Shown here in pieces: positions 12,501-27,500 of a stretch of DNA of 64,000 nt. Where the stretch lies: contig NC_134830.1 of NCBI RefSeq assembly GCF_004210375.1, forward strand, positions 3,162,001-3,226,000. The letters run 5' to 3'. Positions within the stretch are counted from its first letter, which is position 1. Every line of letters begins with the position of its first letter. Source of the stretch: Tachypleus tridentatus. Taxonomy: Eukaryota; Arthropoda; Merostomata; Xiphosura; Limulidae. Under the pieces are notes generated by a model. It saw only the letters and a list, made by a program, of their open reading frames with translations, was not told the DNA's origin and did no database searches. The translations under genes were made by a program, and so were the position numbers.

Positions 12501-15500
12501 TATGTTAAACACTTGTAATGTTTACTGAAAGTTTACTTAATGTCAGCAGTATCAAATGTATGATGTCAGGTGATCGGTCAAATCAACTGAGCCCATGGTT
12601 GAGAGAATTAATGCATTTTGTTTTGTGCTCTTAATTATTTAAATGTTGAAATCAATGAATGAAGTTAATTCAGTGAAGTTTGCTACAAAGGCCTTTAATA
12701 ATTGTATTAATTTTAACTGTGAATAAAGATACAATGTGGTATCATAAAAGCTAATATAATATACTGAAGGGCATTCACTGTTTATCATTTCCAGTTGTAT
12801 TTCAGCAATTTTCCACCTTCTGTATATTACACTGAGATAATTTAAATGATAAGACATTTACGGTAGATATCTTCTACTGGACTCTTACTTTGCAAACTAA
12901 TTTCAAGGCAATCCATTAAGAAATACCAGAGATATTACATCTACAATTATGATTTCTTTTTTTCTTTTTTTCTCTCTTTCTCTTGGCACCAAATGTATGG
13001 AAACTTTATTTGATAAAGAAACATGTTTAACATTTATTAATTTTTTTCACACTTGGTACACTGATAGATCTTTTCAACCGACAACTGCGAGTCTCAATAT
13101 AACTTGCACGTACAAACTTACTCAACAAAAACTGCTCAAATTTGATAAAAACATTTGCATACAGCTACATAAAAAGCAACAAGTTATCGTTTTAACATCT
13201 TTACCACAGCATCACTTGAGAGTAAAAGTAGATCATTTTTTATTTTTTCTCATTGGTATTAAAGATGGTTGACTTAGAGCAATAACATCAAGATACACAA
13301 GTTCTATATAGGCCAAGCAAACTACGCGAGTTGTTTCTAGCTCAAGTTTCCAAAACAATCAAATGGGTAGATGGTCATTACTGGTTGTTCATTACTAACT
13401 TTTCAGTTTCTATCATGTGGTTTGACACAAGTGATTTCTACATTCTACCCATGTGTCTCAAGTTGTTAACTTGATTTTATTAAAACTTTATTGTTTATCT
13501 CGCCATTTGGAACACTTTGGATGGTCCTACTCAGTTTCTTGTAACTACATTTATTCCACTGCAGTTCTTATTTCCAAAATGCTCTTTTTAGATTATTATT
13601 GTTTACACAGACTTTGAAGATCACTTCCAATATGAAATGTGCCCAGAACTTAACATAGTGCTTTCTACCAACATTAAGATAAAATGATACTAATATCATT
13701 TTTATGTGAAATAATAAAATTAACTGAAACAGTAATAAACTATGCAAGTAACAGTTTCAAGATTTGAAAGTAGCAATTCACTTTCCTATGGTTTCTAAGT
13801 GAACTAGTTAAGATTACAAACAAATTTGTAAAAAACAGATTCAAGATGAAAATATAGCACACTGAGGTATCTACTCACCTCCAGTCCAACTACACAAAGA
13901 ACAAGTGTCTGTAGTGATTTCCTTTCAGTATTATTCAAACTTTGAGGTTAAAATATAGTACACTGAGATATCTACACACCTACAGTCCAGCTACACAAAG
14001 AACAAGTGTCTGTAATGATTTCCTTTCAGTATTATTCAAACTTTGAGGTTAAAATATAGTATACTAGGATATCTACACACCTCCAGTTCAGCTACACAAA
14101 GAACAAGTGTCTGTAGTGATTTCCTTTCAGTATTATTCAAACTTTGAGGTTAAAATATCGTATACTAGGAAATCTACACACCTCCAGTCCAGCTACACAA
14201 AGAACACGTGTCTGTAGTGGTTTCCTTTCAGTATTATTCAAACTTTGAGGTTAAAATATCGTATACTAGGAAATCTACACACCTCCAGTCCAGCTACACA
14301 AAGAACAAGTGTCTGTAGTGATTTCCTTTCAGTATTATTCAAACTTTGAGGTTAAAATATAGTATACTAGGAAATCTACACACCTCCAGTCCAGCTACAC
14401 AAAGAACAAGTGTCTGTAGTGATTTCCTTTCAGTGTTATTCAAACTTTGAGGTTAAAATATCGTATACTAGGAAATCTACACACCTCCAGTCCAATTATA
14501 CAAGGTGTCTGTAATGATTTCCTTTCAGTATTATTCAAACTTTGAGGTTAAAATATCGTATACTAGGAAATCTACACACCTCCAGTCCAATTATACAAGG
14601 TGTCTGTAATGATTTCCTTTCAGTATTATTCAAACTTTGAGGTTAAAATATAGTATACTAGGAAATCTACCACCTCCAGTCCAGCTACACAAAGAACACG
14701 TGTCTGTAGTGATTTCCTTTCAGTATTATTCAAACTTTGAGGTTAAAATATAGTATACTAGGAAATCTACACACCTCCAGTCCAGCTACACAAAGAACAA
14801 GTGTCTGTAATGATTTCCTTTCAGTATTATTCAAACTTTGAGGTTAAAATATCGTATACTAGGAAATCAACACGCCTCCAGTCCAGCTACACAAAGAACA
14901 AGTGTCTGTAGTGATTTCCTTTCAGTATTATTCAAACTTTGAGGTTAAAATATCGTATACTAGGAAATCTACACACCTCCAGTCCAGCTACACAAAGAAC
15001 AAGTTTCTGTAGTGATTTCCTTTCAGTATTATTCAAACTTTGAGGTTAAAATATCGTATACTAGGAAATCTACACACCTCCAGTCCAGCTACACAAAGAA
15101 CACGTGTCTGTAGTGATTTCCTTTCAGTATTATTCAAACTTTGAGGTTAAAATATCGTATACTAGGAAATCTACACACCTCCAGTCCAGCTACACAAAGA
15201 ACAAGTGTCTGTAGTGATTTCCTTTCAGTATTATTCAAACTTTGAGGTTAAAATATCGTATACTAGGAAATCTACACACCTCCAGTCCAGCTACACAAAG
15301 AACACGTGTCTGTAGTGATTTCCTTTCAGTATTATTCAAACTTTGAGGTTAAAATATCGTATACTAGGAAATCTACACACCTCCAGTCCAGCTACACAAA
15401 GAACAAGTGTCTGTAATGATTTCCTTTCAGTATTATTCAAACTTTGAGGTTAAAATATCGTATACTAGGAAATCTACACACCTCCAGTCCAATTATACAA

Positions 15501-18500
15501 GGTGTCTGTAATGATTTCCTTTCAGTATTATTCAAACTTTGAGGTTAAAATATCGTATACTAGGAAATCTACACACCTCCAGTCCAATTATACAAGGTGT
15601 CTGTAATGATTTCCTTTCAGTATTATTCAAACTTTGAGGTTAAAATATAGTATACTAGGAAATCTACCACCTCCAGTCCAGCTACACAAAGAACACGTGT
15701 CTGTAGTGATTTCCTTTCAGTATTATTCAAACTTTGAGGTTAAAATATCGTATACTAGGAAATCTACACACCTCCAGTCCAGCTACACAAAGAACAAGTG
15801 TCTGTAATGATTTCCTTTCAGTATTATTCAAACTTTGAGGTTAAAATATCGTATACTAGGAAATCAACACGCCTCCAGTCCAGCTACACAAAGAACACGT
15901 GTCTGTAGTGATTTCCTTTCAGTATTATTCAAACTTTGAGGTTAAAATATCGTATACTAGGAAATCTACACGCCTCCAGTCCAGCTACACAAAGAACAAG
16001 TTTCTGTAGTGATTTCCTTTCAGTATTATTCAAACTTTGAGGTTAAAATATCGTATACTAGGAAATCTACACACCTCCAGTCCAGCTACACAAAGAACAC
16101 GTGTCTGTAGTGATTTCCTTTCAGTATTATTCAAACTTTGAGGTTAAAATATCGTATACTAGGAAATCTACACACCTCCAGTCCAGCTACACAAAGAACA
16201 AGTGTCTGTAGTGATTTCCTTTCAGTATTATTCAAACTTTGAGGTTAAAATATCGTATACTAGGAAATCTACACACCTCCAGTCCAGCTACACAAAGAAC
16301 ACGTGTCTGTAGTGATTTCCTTTCAGTATTATTCAAACTTTGAGGTTAAAATATCGGTATACTAGGAAATCTACACACCTCCAGTCCAGCTACACAAAGA
16401 ACAAGTGTCTGTAATGATTTCCTTTCAGTATTATTCAAACTTTGAGGTTAAAATATCGTATACTAGGAAATCAACACGCCTCCAGTCCAGCTACACAAAG
16501 AACACGTGTCTGTAGTGATTTCCTTTCAGTATTATTCAAACTTTGAGGTTAAAATATCGTATACTAGGAAATCTACACGCCTCCAGTCCAGCTACACAAA
16601 GAACAAGTTTCTGTAGTGATTTCCTTTCAGTATTATTCAAACTTTGAGGTTAAAATATCGTATACTAGGAAATCTACACACCTCCAGTCCAGCTACACAA
16701 AGAACACGTGTCTGTAGTGATTTCCTTTCAGTATTATTCAAACTTTGAGGTTAAAATATAGAATACTAGGATATCTACACACTTACAGTCAAGCTACACA
16801 AAGAACAAGTGTCTGTTGTGCCTTCCTTGCATTGTAATTCAAACTTTAAGGTTAAAATATAGTACACTGAGATGTATACTCACCTCCAGTCCAACCAGAC
16901 TAAGAACAAGTGTCTGTAGTCCTTTTCCTCCATCACAGTTCAGACTACTTTGACAGACTTCTTCAGAGGAGGTAAGTAACTCCAGTACCTGTAACAATTC
17001 ATTATATTATGACCTACAGGTAACAATTCAATCTCAACATCATATACTGGCCAGATTTGATTATCAAATTACCTGCAGGTAACAATGTAATATCAACATT
17101 AAGTAACATTTCAATCTCAACATTACCTACAAGTAACAATGTAATATCAACATTACCTACAAGTAACAATGTAATATCAACATTACCTATAAGTAACATT
17201 TCAATCTCAACATTATATACTGGTCAAGTTTAAGTATCAACTTAACCTACTGGTAACAACTGCATCTGAAGATTCCCACAGCTTTGTTCTTCAGGCTGGT
17301 GTTTATAGTCTGTCTTACTTCCTGCTCCAGTTCTGATGGCTTCTTCAGTTACTTTTGGATTTACAAATACTTGACAGTATTATTCTAATGTTGCTTTGTT
17401 TTCATAATAAAGCAGGTTACCATTTCTGTTAGTAATGATTGAAACAGTTCACGTGTATTTAAGGCTTACCTTGTGGTATCCTTATGTAGGTCGATAAAAT
17501 CTTTACTATACTTCATTACCCTTTCTTCACTTTACATTTTCCTTTGATTTTAACCATGATTCAAACAGTTTTTTTTTTTTTTCTTGTTTTAACTATGCCA
17601 TACAGTTCCCTTCTTCCTACCACATTCAGTTTTCTTTGTGGCACATTTAAAATATTAATGATGGTACTTTTAAAACCTTACCACACTTTCTCACAGTTCT
17701 GAGTGTTGTCTTTGTTGTTACATTTCTAGCATCTTTTATTTCACTTTTTCTTTAACAGCATCTTCATTAAGTTTCCTCAAGTCCATCACTTTCACATAGC
17801 TTTGGGTAGGTTGTCCTCATTTTAGTGACTTTAAAACCATGATGACTAGATGTTCAGTATTTATGTATATGTTCAATATGGTCTTTGAATCTCTGGCAGG
17901 TCTTCTCTGAGACAGTCTTGTCAAAATATAATCCATCTGTAAGGCTTGGGTGTAATTGTTCAATTTGTACTATATGTATACCCAAGTTGTATAATGTTGG
18001 AAAAAATTTAATGTCATATAAACCATACTCAGCACACATAGCTCCAGTATGTGCCTTCCACTATACAGTGTAGCCCAAGGATCATCTTCTTCCATCTACT
18101 CCACCATAACAATAAGATCAGTGTCTCACACCTTGTTGGTGATATTCGATAGTTACTGGATTATGAATACAGTGGTTGATCTTTTAACTTGATCAGTACG
18201 ATCATTTTCAATATTTATATTTGGGATCCGATATAAATCTGGCTGTTTATGGAATGTTCTTTGACATGTTCAAACTTTTTCACACCTGCACGGTGCACAC
18301 TCCCGGTCTTCAAACTTTTTTCACACCTGCACGGTGCACACTCCCGGTCTTCAAACTTTTCACATCTGCACGGTGCACACTCCCGGTCTTCAAACTTTTT
18401 ACATCTACATGGTGGACACTCCCAGTCTTCAAACTTTTTACATCTATATGGTTAACACTTCTGTTCTTCAAACTTTCCACATTGTGTATAGTTAACATTT

Positions 18501-21500
18501 CTTATCTTCAAACTTTCAACCTTCTGTCTGACAATCAACACTACTATGCCTCAACCATTTACTTTACAACTGACGCTACCAAGTCTCAATCTTTTACCAT
18601 ACAATCAACACCACCCAACCTCAACCTTTTATCTTGCAATAAACACTACCCAGCCTCAACCTTTTATCTTGCAATAAACACTACCCAGCCTCAACCTTTT
18701 ATCTTACAATAAACACTACCCAGCCTCAACCTTTTATCTTACAATAAACACTACCCAGCCTCAACCTTTTATCTTACAATAAACACTACCCAGCCTCAAC
18801 CTTTTATCTTACAATAAACACTACCCAGCCTCAACCTTTTATCTTACAATAAACACTACCCAGCCTCAACCTTTTATCTTACAATAAACACTACCCAACC
18901 TCAATCATTCTTCTTATTTATTTTATACTTCTAATCTTTCAGTTATTTTTTCATCAGTTACCTAACTATCATTTGTTATATTCACTTAAAAAATAGAAAA
19001 ATGAAAGAAATACCTTTCTTTCTTCTCCTGGCTGTAGGATCAAAATGCTTTCACCTGAAGAGTCAATTCCAGCTCGACCAGCACGTCCGACCATCTGTTT
19101 ATATCGGCTTCGGGTGAGGAAGGCAGTACCGACATATGGAGCCCTTAATATTACTCTGAAAATATTCCATTATAGATGTAATAATTCATTACATATACTA
19201 ATAACTGAATAAATATTTCATATTTCTTAAGAATTTCAGCATCCTGCAGAACATACTGAATCTTTTGGAATTCAGAACACTATACAAGACTACAATACCA
19301 ACTAACAAATATGTGGTTACACATTAGCTGTGCATAAAATTTTTTTATCAACACATTGTTTGAACAAAAACTTTTCATTAGTATTATGAAAAATCATTTC
19401 CTTACAATACAAATCACAAACATAACAGCTGAAAACAGTACAGCATGTTTGATATCCTTATATCTTAATCTATAATACATTACAAAGGAGATAAATTATG
19501 ATCAAATGGTAAACATTACCAGGGACGTATTGAGAGAAATTATATTTATATGATAAAATTGTAAAGAGTTGAAAAGATGGATTCTGTCGATATAATAAAG
19601 ATATACACTACAAGGGAGGTAAAGAGAGGGATTATGTTGATATGATAAACGCTACAAAGGAAGTGAAGGGATTGATTGTTTTGATATGATAAACACTACA
19701 AGAGAAGTAGAGAAAAAATTACGTTGATAAATACTACAAGAGAGGTGAAGAGATGGATTGTGTTGATATCACAGACGCTGCAGGGGAGGTAGAGAGATGG
19801 ATTGTGTTATTATGATAAACACTACAGGGGAGGTAAAGAGATGGATTGTGTTGGTATGATAAACACTACAGGGGAGGTGAAGAGATGGATTGTGTTGATA
19901 TGATAAACACTACAGGGGAGGTAGAGATGGATTGTGTTGGTATGATAAACACTACAGGGGAGGTAAAGAGATGGATTGTGTTGATATGATAAACACTACA
20001 AGGGAAGTGAAGAGATGGATTGTGTTGATATGATAAACACTACAGGGGAGGTAAAGAGATGGATTGTGTTGATATGATAAACACTACAGGGGAGGTAAAG
20101 AGATGGATTGTGTTGATATGATAAACACTACAGGGGAGGTGAAGAGATGAATTGTGTTGGTATGATAAACACTACAGGGAGGTGAAAGAGATGAATTGTG
20201 TTGGTATGATAAACACTACAGGGAGGTAAAGAGATGGATTGTGTTGATATGATAAACACTACAGGGGAGGTAAAGAGATGGATTGTGTTGGTATGATAAA
20301 CACTACAGGGGAGGTAAAGAGATGGATTGTGTTGGTATGATAAACACTACAGGGAGGTGAAAGAGATGGATTGTGTTGATATGATAAACACTACAGGGAG
20401 GTAGAGATGGATTGTGTTGGTATGATAAACACTACAGGGAGGTAAAGATGGATTGTGTTGATATGATAAACACTACAAGGAGGTGAAGAGATGGATTGTG
20501 TTGATATGATAAACACTACAGGAGGTAAAAGAGATGGATTGTGTTGATATGATAAACACTACAGGAGGTAAAGAGATGGATTGTGTTGATATGATAAACA
20601 CTACAGGGATTGTGTGTGGTATGATAAACACTACAGGGGAGGTGAAGAGATGGATTGTGTTGGTATGATAAACACTACAGGGAGGTGAAAGAGATGGATT
20701 GTGTTGGTATGATAAACACTACAGGGAGGTGAAGAGATGGATTGTGTTGGTATGATAAACACTACAGGGGAGGTAAAGAGATGGATTGTGTTGGTATGAT
20801 AAACACTACAGGGGAGGTGAAGAGATGGATTGTGTTGGTATGATAAACACTACAGGGGAGGTGAAGAGATGGATTGTGTTGGTATGATAAACACTACAGG
20901 GAGGTGAAGAGATGGATTGTGTTGATATGATAAACACTACAGGGGAGGTGAAGAGATGGATTGTGTTGATATGATAAACACTACAGGAGAAGTAAAGAGA
21001 TGGATTGTGTTGATATGATAAACACTACAAGAGAGGTGAAGAGATGGATTGTGTTGGTATGATAAACACTACAGGAGAGAGGTGAAAGAGATGGATTGTG
21101 TTGATATGATAAACACTACAGGGGAGGTAGAGAGATGGATTGTGTTATTATGATAAACACTACAGGGGAGGTAAAGAGATGGATTGTGTTGGTATGATAA
21201 ACACTACAGGGGAGGTGAAGAGATGGATTGTGTTGATATGATAAACACTACAGGGAGAAGTAGAGATGGATTGTGTTGGTATGATAAACACTACAGGGAG
21301 AGGTAAAGAGATGGATTGTGTTGATATGATAAACACTACAAGGAAGTGAAGAGATGGATTGTGTTGATATGATAAACACTACAGGAGGTAAAGAGATGGA
21401 TTGTGTTGATATGATAAACACTACAGGGAGGTAAAGAGATGGATTGTGTTGATATGATAAACACTACAGGGGAGGTAAAGAGATGGATTGTGTTGATATG

Positions 21501-24500
21501 ATAAACACTACAGGGGAGGTAAAGAGATGGATTGTGTTGGTATGATAAACACTACAGGGGAGGTGAAGAGATGAATTGTGTTGGTATGATAAACACTACA
21601 GGGGAGGTAAAGAGATGGATTGTGTTGATATGATAAACACTACAGGGGAGGTAAAGAGATGGATTGTGTTGGTATGATAAACACTACAGGGAGGTAAAGA
21701 GATGGATTGTGTTGGTATGATAAACACTACAGGGGAGGTGAAGAGATGGATTGTGTTGGTATGATAAACACTACAGGGGATGTGAAGAGATGGATTGTGT
21801 TGGTATGATAAACACTACAGGGGAGGTGAAGAGATGGATTGTGTTGGTATGATAAACACTACAGGGGAGGTGAAGAGATGGATTGTGTTGGTATGATAAA
21901 CACTACAGGGGAGGTGAAGAGATGGATTGTGTTGATATGATAAACACTACAGGGGAGGTGAAGAGATGGATTGTGTTGATATGATAAACACTACAGGGGA
22001 GGTAAAGAGATGGATTGTTTTGATATGATAAACACTACAAGAGAAGTAGAGAAATAAATTACGTTGATAAATACTACAAGAGAGGTGAAGAGATGGATTG
22101 TGTTGATATCACAGACGCTGCAGGGGAGGTAGAGAGATGGATTGTGTTATTATGATAAACACTACAAGGGAAGTGAAGAGATGGATTGTGTTGGTATGAT
22201 GAACACTACAAGTGAGATGAAGAAATTGATTGTGCAATTATGATAAACACTACAGGGAGGTGAAGAGATGAATTCTGTTAATATGATAGACACACAGGGA
22301 GGTGAAGAGATGAATTGTGTTGATATGATAGACACTATAGGGAGGTGAAGAGATGAATTGTGTTGATATGATAAACACTATTAGAGAGATGGAGGATGAT
22401 AGACACTACAAGGAGGTGAAGAGATGAATTGTGTTGATATGATAAACACTACAAGAGAGAGAGATGGATAGATAAACACTACAAGAGAGTTAGAGGATGG
22501 ATGTATCGATATGATAGACACTACAAGGGAGGTGAAGAGATGAATTGTGTTGATATTATAAACACTACAAGAGAAGTAGAGAGATGGATTGTGTTGATAT
22601 GATAAACACTACAAGAGAAGTAGAGAGATGGATTGTGTTGATATGATAAACACTACAAGAGAGTTAGAGAGATGAATTGTGTTAATATGATAAACACTAT
22701 AAGAAAGATAGAGATAACTGTATTACTAGGCATTCCATAACTGTGACCTATTTACTGTATCAAAATGTGGGTTAATTCTTTCAGAATGGGCTTGATCCAC
22801 AGAACTAACCTCGTAATCATTCTGTACATGTTATAGTTTTTATGCTATAACTTCTAAATTAGTAAACACATGTCCATAAAATTTGGCAGATTATCAGTAA
22901 ACTACAATGCTTTAATATTTAAAATCTTTATTATTGTCTTAAGGTTTATTAAGGAATACTTTTTTAAGATTCTTTTTCTCATTGCATGTTGCCTATCCAA
23001 CATGCAAAGTAGTTTTTCCTTTTAGGATTAACAATACTTTTATGCAAAAGAAAATTTTCAAATTTCACATGTGAAATCCTTATAATGTTGAGATAGTTTT
23101 ACCAAACAATTAAGAAAAACGATATATTTTATCTGTTATCTTCACTAACAAATCTCAGTTCCTAGTTCAGTCCAGTTGACCAATCTTGTAACCACAATAT
23201 AAAATTGGGAAATAAATATAAATATTTGGACTAAATCTCACAACATTGTAGGTCTATATAGATTTATATATTGACTTTTCAGACATGCCTGGCTAACAAT
23301 ACAGAAGTTACAACAAAGCACACATACACTCACATTTAATATCCAATAATATAAAACTTGGCTGTGTTTTAGTGGTTTAGTGTTTTGTAAAATACAATGA
23401 ATTTCATTTAACATACATTATATGTATATAGATCATTAGTATATACAAACAAGTTCTTACACTTATTTTCTTGAGACATAGAACAGTAAATAAAGCAAAC
23501 AATTACTTCTTCTAGTTACGAACCTTGGTACTTGATTGCTGCTTGTCATTGTTTGCTAAGTGTTATCAAATTTTGCATGTGGAGTATGTGAAATAAAGTA
23601 TGTTTTTTAGATTTTGATACATTTCAATAACCAAAAAAACAAATTATTCTTCAGAATTCCACTATCAAGTTTATTAACTAAGCTGTATTTGAGTCTGGAA
23701 AATAAGAAATTTCAAACAAGCTAAAGACACAACTTACCAGAAAGAGATGATATTGTTACAATGTCTAGGACAGCTACAAGGGAGACATCTTAGCTTTAAA
23801 TTGGTTAATCACTTGTTATATATGGTAAACACTAACCTGTAAATGTACATCAGGAACCATTCCCAAAAATGGTAAGAAAACAGTAGGGTCACTGTGTTTG
23901 ATTCAGTACTTGAGCAATATCTCAGCAAATTGAAGAGAGAAGTTTGTATTTTATATTCTAGTTTGTCAATACTGGTAATTTGAGTTGCTAATTCATAAAA
24001 ACCATGTACTTTGTATTTTATATTCTAGTTTGTCAATACTGGCAATTTGAGTTGCTAATTCATAAAAACCATGTACTTTGTATTTTATATTCTAGTTTGT
24101 CAATACTGGCAATTTGAGTTGCTAATTCATAAAAACCATGTACTTTGTATTTTATATTCTAGTTTGTCAATACTGGTAATTTGAGTTGCTAATTCATAAA
24201 AACCATGTACTTTGTATTTTATATTCTAGTTTGTCAATACTGGTAATTTGAGTTGCTAATTCATAAAACCATGTACTTTGTATTTTATATTCTAGTTTGT
24301 CAATACTGGTAATTTGAGTTGCTAATTCATAAAACCATGTACTTTGTATTTTATATTCTAGTTTGTCAATACTGGTAATTTGAGTTGCTAATTCATAAAA
24401 ACCATGTACTTTGTATTTTATATTCTAGTTTGTCAATACTGGTAATTTGAGTTGCTAATTCATAAAAACCATGTACTTTGTATTTTGATATCACAAACAT

Positions 24501-27500
24501 CTCATTTGAACCAGTGTTGTATTCAACATACGCACACAAAAATCAATGTTCATGTATGATTATTTAATAGTTACTTTCAAATTAAAAAATTAAATAATGT
24601 ATCATATACACATTTCAATTATAATGTACACTTTGATACAAACTTAATGACCTGAATTCATAAATGTTGAATGAGAGTCAAACACAATGATATAACCTTT
24701 GATCTATGACCTATATGGAAAGGGTTATTATAAGTATAGTTTCACCTAATCAAGGCCTACAGCTATATTATCCGGTACTTATTAACTGTGGCCTATTTAA
24801 TGTATCAACATGTGGTTTAATACACACACAGTCTCTCATAATGAAGACCATCAGCTGTATTAGCTGGCATGTCCAGTATAAAGTCAGTTTTAACCTTTAG
24901 TTCATAACCCTGATTTAATTATTAGTCTGTACACTCACTAGCTAATGAAACATAAGAAACATTAAAGCACTAGCCAAATTATAGAGTGGAATTCTTGTAG
25001 AGTTGAATCTCATTTACAGTGAATATCTTACTACAAAACAATCCTATGTTTTTCTTTCACATTAGGAAATATAATTTGATTACAGATAAAGTCGTTTTTC
25101 AACTTATCACATGTTCACAGATTGTTTTTACTTCCACATACCTTTTAGCTGGGAGGTTCACACCAGCAGCTAATGTTGACGTACATGCTAGACAACATAG
25201 TGTACCCATCATGTAAGCCTCCTCAATTAACTTTCTCTCATCCATTGTTAATCCACTATGATGATACGCAACTCCATAAGGCAGGGAACGACTCAGTACG
25301 GGACATGTGAATTCTCCACCTTCACTAATTAAAACTTTGTACAGGGCTTTTTTCTCCTCTGTCTTATGACTTTTCAATATTCTAGACAGTGAAAACATCA
25401 AGAATTGTTTTATTCATTACTGAATAGGCTACTTCTAATATCAAACTAAATAATACAATTTATGCTGTTTAACTATTTACAAAAATACTTAAAATGGCAT
25501 CTTTTTGTCTCTACAAATACTGTATAATTACTAGTTATTTTGGATTCTTACAATTTCTGTAGCTGACATACAATTAGTCTTAGGTTAACATACAATTTTA
25601 ATGACAGAAATGTTTTTACACCACATAATGCTACAAGTACAACACCAGTAACTTGATTTTGATATTATCTGCTTCCTTCACATAAAGCACAACTATAACA
25701 GGTCTCAAGAAATCACAACCATGTAACTATTTCAGTTCCATGTCCTACTTAGTATTGTCACAAGTCTTCAAAACTACAGAAAAGTACCCTCACTTATTTC
25801 ATGAATTTATGTGAAAAAGTTTGGTGTTAAAATGTAGATCATAATTCAAGTTTTAGTATGATTCATTATTCAGTTTATTAATTTAAAAGCAAATATTATA
25901 AAAACACAGTTAAATGTTTGATTTTTAGTGCCTCATGTTGAATATGGCATTGTATATTTAAAATGGCTAGTATGGGTAGAGAAATCACTAATAGAAGAAC
26001 GAACAATATTTAGACCTTCTTCGGTCATCATCAGAAGGTCAAAACGTTGTTTGCTCCTCTATTAGTGCTTTCTCTACCCATACCAGCCATTTTTAAATAT
26101 ATAATTTTCTCTACAAGTGGGTTTTCTCATCATCACGGATGAATGTAACATTGGTTCAAATTACCTTTCTGATGTCAAAATACTAAGTCTATAGATTCAT
26201 GTGAACTAGGAACTCAAATTACCAATATTTACAAGTTAGAATATAAAATAAGAATGTCGTATCCTTTTAGTTTCCTCGAATATGACTTACTGAATGAAAC
26301 AAAGTGGCTCCACTTGCCTCTTTCCATTTTTGGAAACAGTTCCTCATATGCACTTACTTTAATATATGACATGTGAATAACCAATTGACTGCTTAGAATA
26401 TTCTCGTAGTGGTTTTCTCAGCCATTTTAATGTATTAGAAGGAAATTCCATTCTTTCACATCTAGATTTCCAGGAGGTAGATTGTGTTTTAATCTGCTTC
26501 AAATTAAATAATTTTTTTAGACCTAAATACAGCTTAGTTACTATGGTGGAATACTATGGTATTATGTACAATAATTTATGGTTTTTTGGTAATTAAAATG
26601 TATATATAAGACCTAAAAAAAAATTACTTTATTTCATATCCTCCACATGAAACTTTAAAAGGCTTAGCAACCTATGTCAAGCAGTAACCAAGTACAGAGA
26701 TCTTAACTAGAAGAAAATTGTTTGGTTTACTTCTTTATTTACTGTTCCATGTATTAAGAAAGGTTTAAGAGCTTGTTTGCAAACAATAATAATCTATATA
26801 CATATATAATTCATAATAATTAAAATGTGACTATATTACAAAATACTAGTCCACTAAAACAGAGACAAGACACTTTGTAAAAACTGAAATCAGTTTTATA
26901 TTACTGGATATGTGCTGCATCATTCTGACTTGTGTATTGTTAGCTAGGCACAGCTAAAAGGTCTATATGATAAATATATATAAATGTATAAGGTTATGAG
27001 ATTTAAACTATTTAATCTAAAGATTCATGTTATTATCTATTGTCATCCTAGAATGAATGAAGCATGATTTGTAGTTATTTCCTAATTTTTGTATGGTGGT
27101 TACAAGATCGGTTAACCACCACAGATTCATAGGTAACAGATAAAATATAGAAATTTTTTCTTCAAAACCCATTTGATAGCTATTTGAATATTATAAAGAT
27201 TTTGCATATGAAATTTTCTGTTACACATAAGTATTTATAATTTTAAAATGAAAATTACATTGCTTGTTGGATAGGCAACAGGAAAGCACAAGAAAAACAG
27301 TACTTAACAAATCCTAAAACTTAATAATAAAAACATTCATTCTTTTGTATGAAAACCTTGTAATGTTTACAAATAATCTACCAAATTTTGTTAACATACA
27401 CTTCCTAATTTAAAAATTGTAGCATGAAAACTATAATAAAAACAAAATGATCACGATATCACTTCCAACAACAGAGTCTGTGCTGAATGAGTTAACCACA

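Larger units (their letters stand above)
550..16883 (-). other. HELQ intron 11 (16.3 kb)
   Basis: The longest intron seen. It holds a SINE (1111-1343), a 58-bp minisatellite (1827-4815), an orphan terminal-exon-like segment with poly(A) signal (5020-5601), a decayed LINE (6440-8800), a small 27-bp repeat (8982-9061), a 45-bp minisatellite (9177-11379), an 83-bp duplication (12424-12582) and a 101-bp donor-containing minisatellite (13868-16850). I see no recognisable feature in 550-1110, 1344-1826, 5602-6440, 8800-8980, 11380-12420 or 12583-13867, all AT-rich unique DNA. Confidence 0.85.
16989..19013 (-). other. HELQ intron 10
   Basis: Contains small tandem arrays at 17010-17260, 18269-18515 and 18575-18905. 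The segment 17261-18268 shows nothing I recognise. A T-rich run lies near 17571-17581. Confidence 0.8.
19156..25141 (-). other. HELQ intron 9 (6 kb)
   Basis: Holds the large 44-bp minisatellite (19480-22715), the left arm of the inverted repeat (22730-24000), a 67-bp array (23944-24487) and a partial third copy of the inverted-repeat family near 24700-24905. Nothing recognisable in 19156-19480 or 24906-25141. Confidence 0.8.

Noticed and set aside
12639..12857. 72-codon minus-strand ORF in intron 11
   Set aside because: No recognisable motif, AT-rich codon content, no coherent splice sites; indistinguishable from chance.
12949..13272. 107-codon plus-strand ORF with hydrophobic start resembling a signal peptide
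   Set aside because: The hydrophobic stretch comes from a T-rich run; no family resemblance and no supporting architecture.
25985..26045. Hammerhead ribozyme in the foldback element (CTGATGA...GAA on the minus strand)
   Set aside because: The bases between CTGATGA and GAA cannot form stem II, and the surrounding pairing is simply the element's palindrome.
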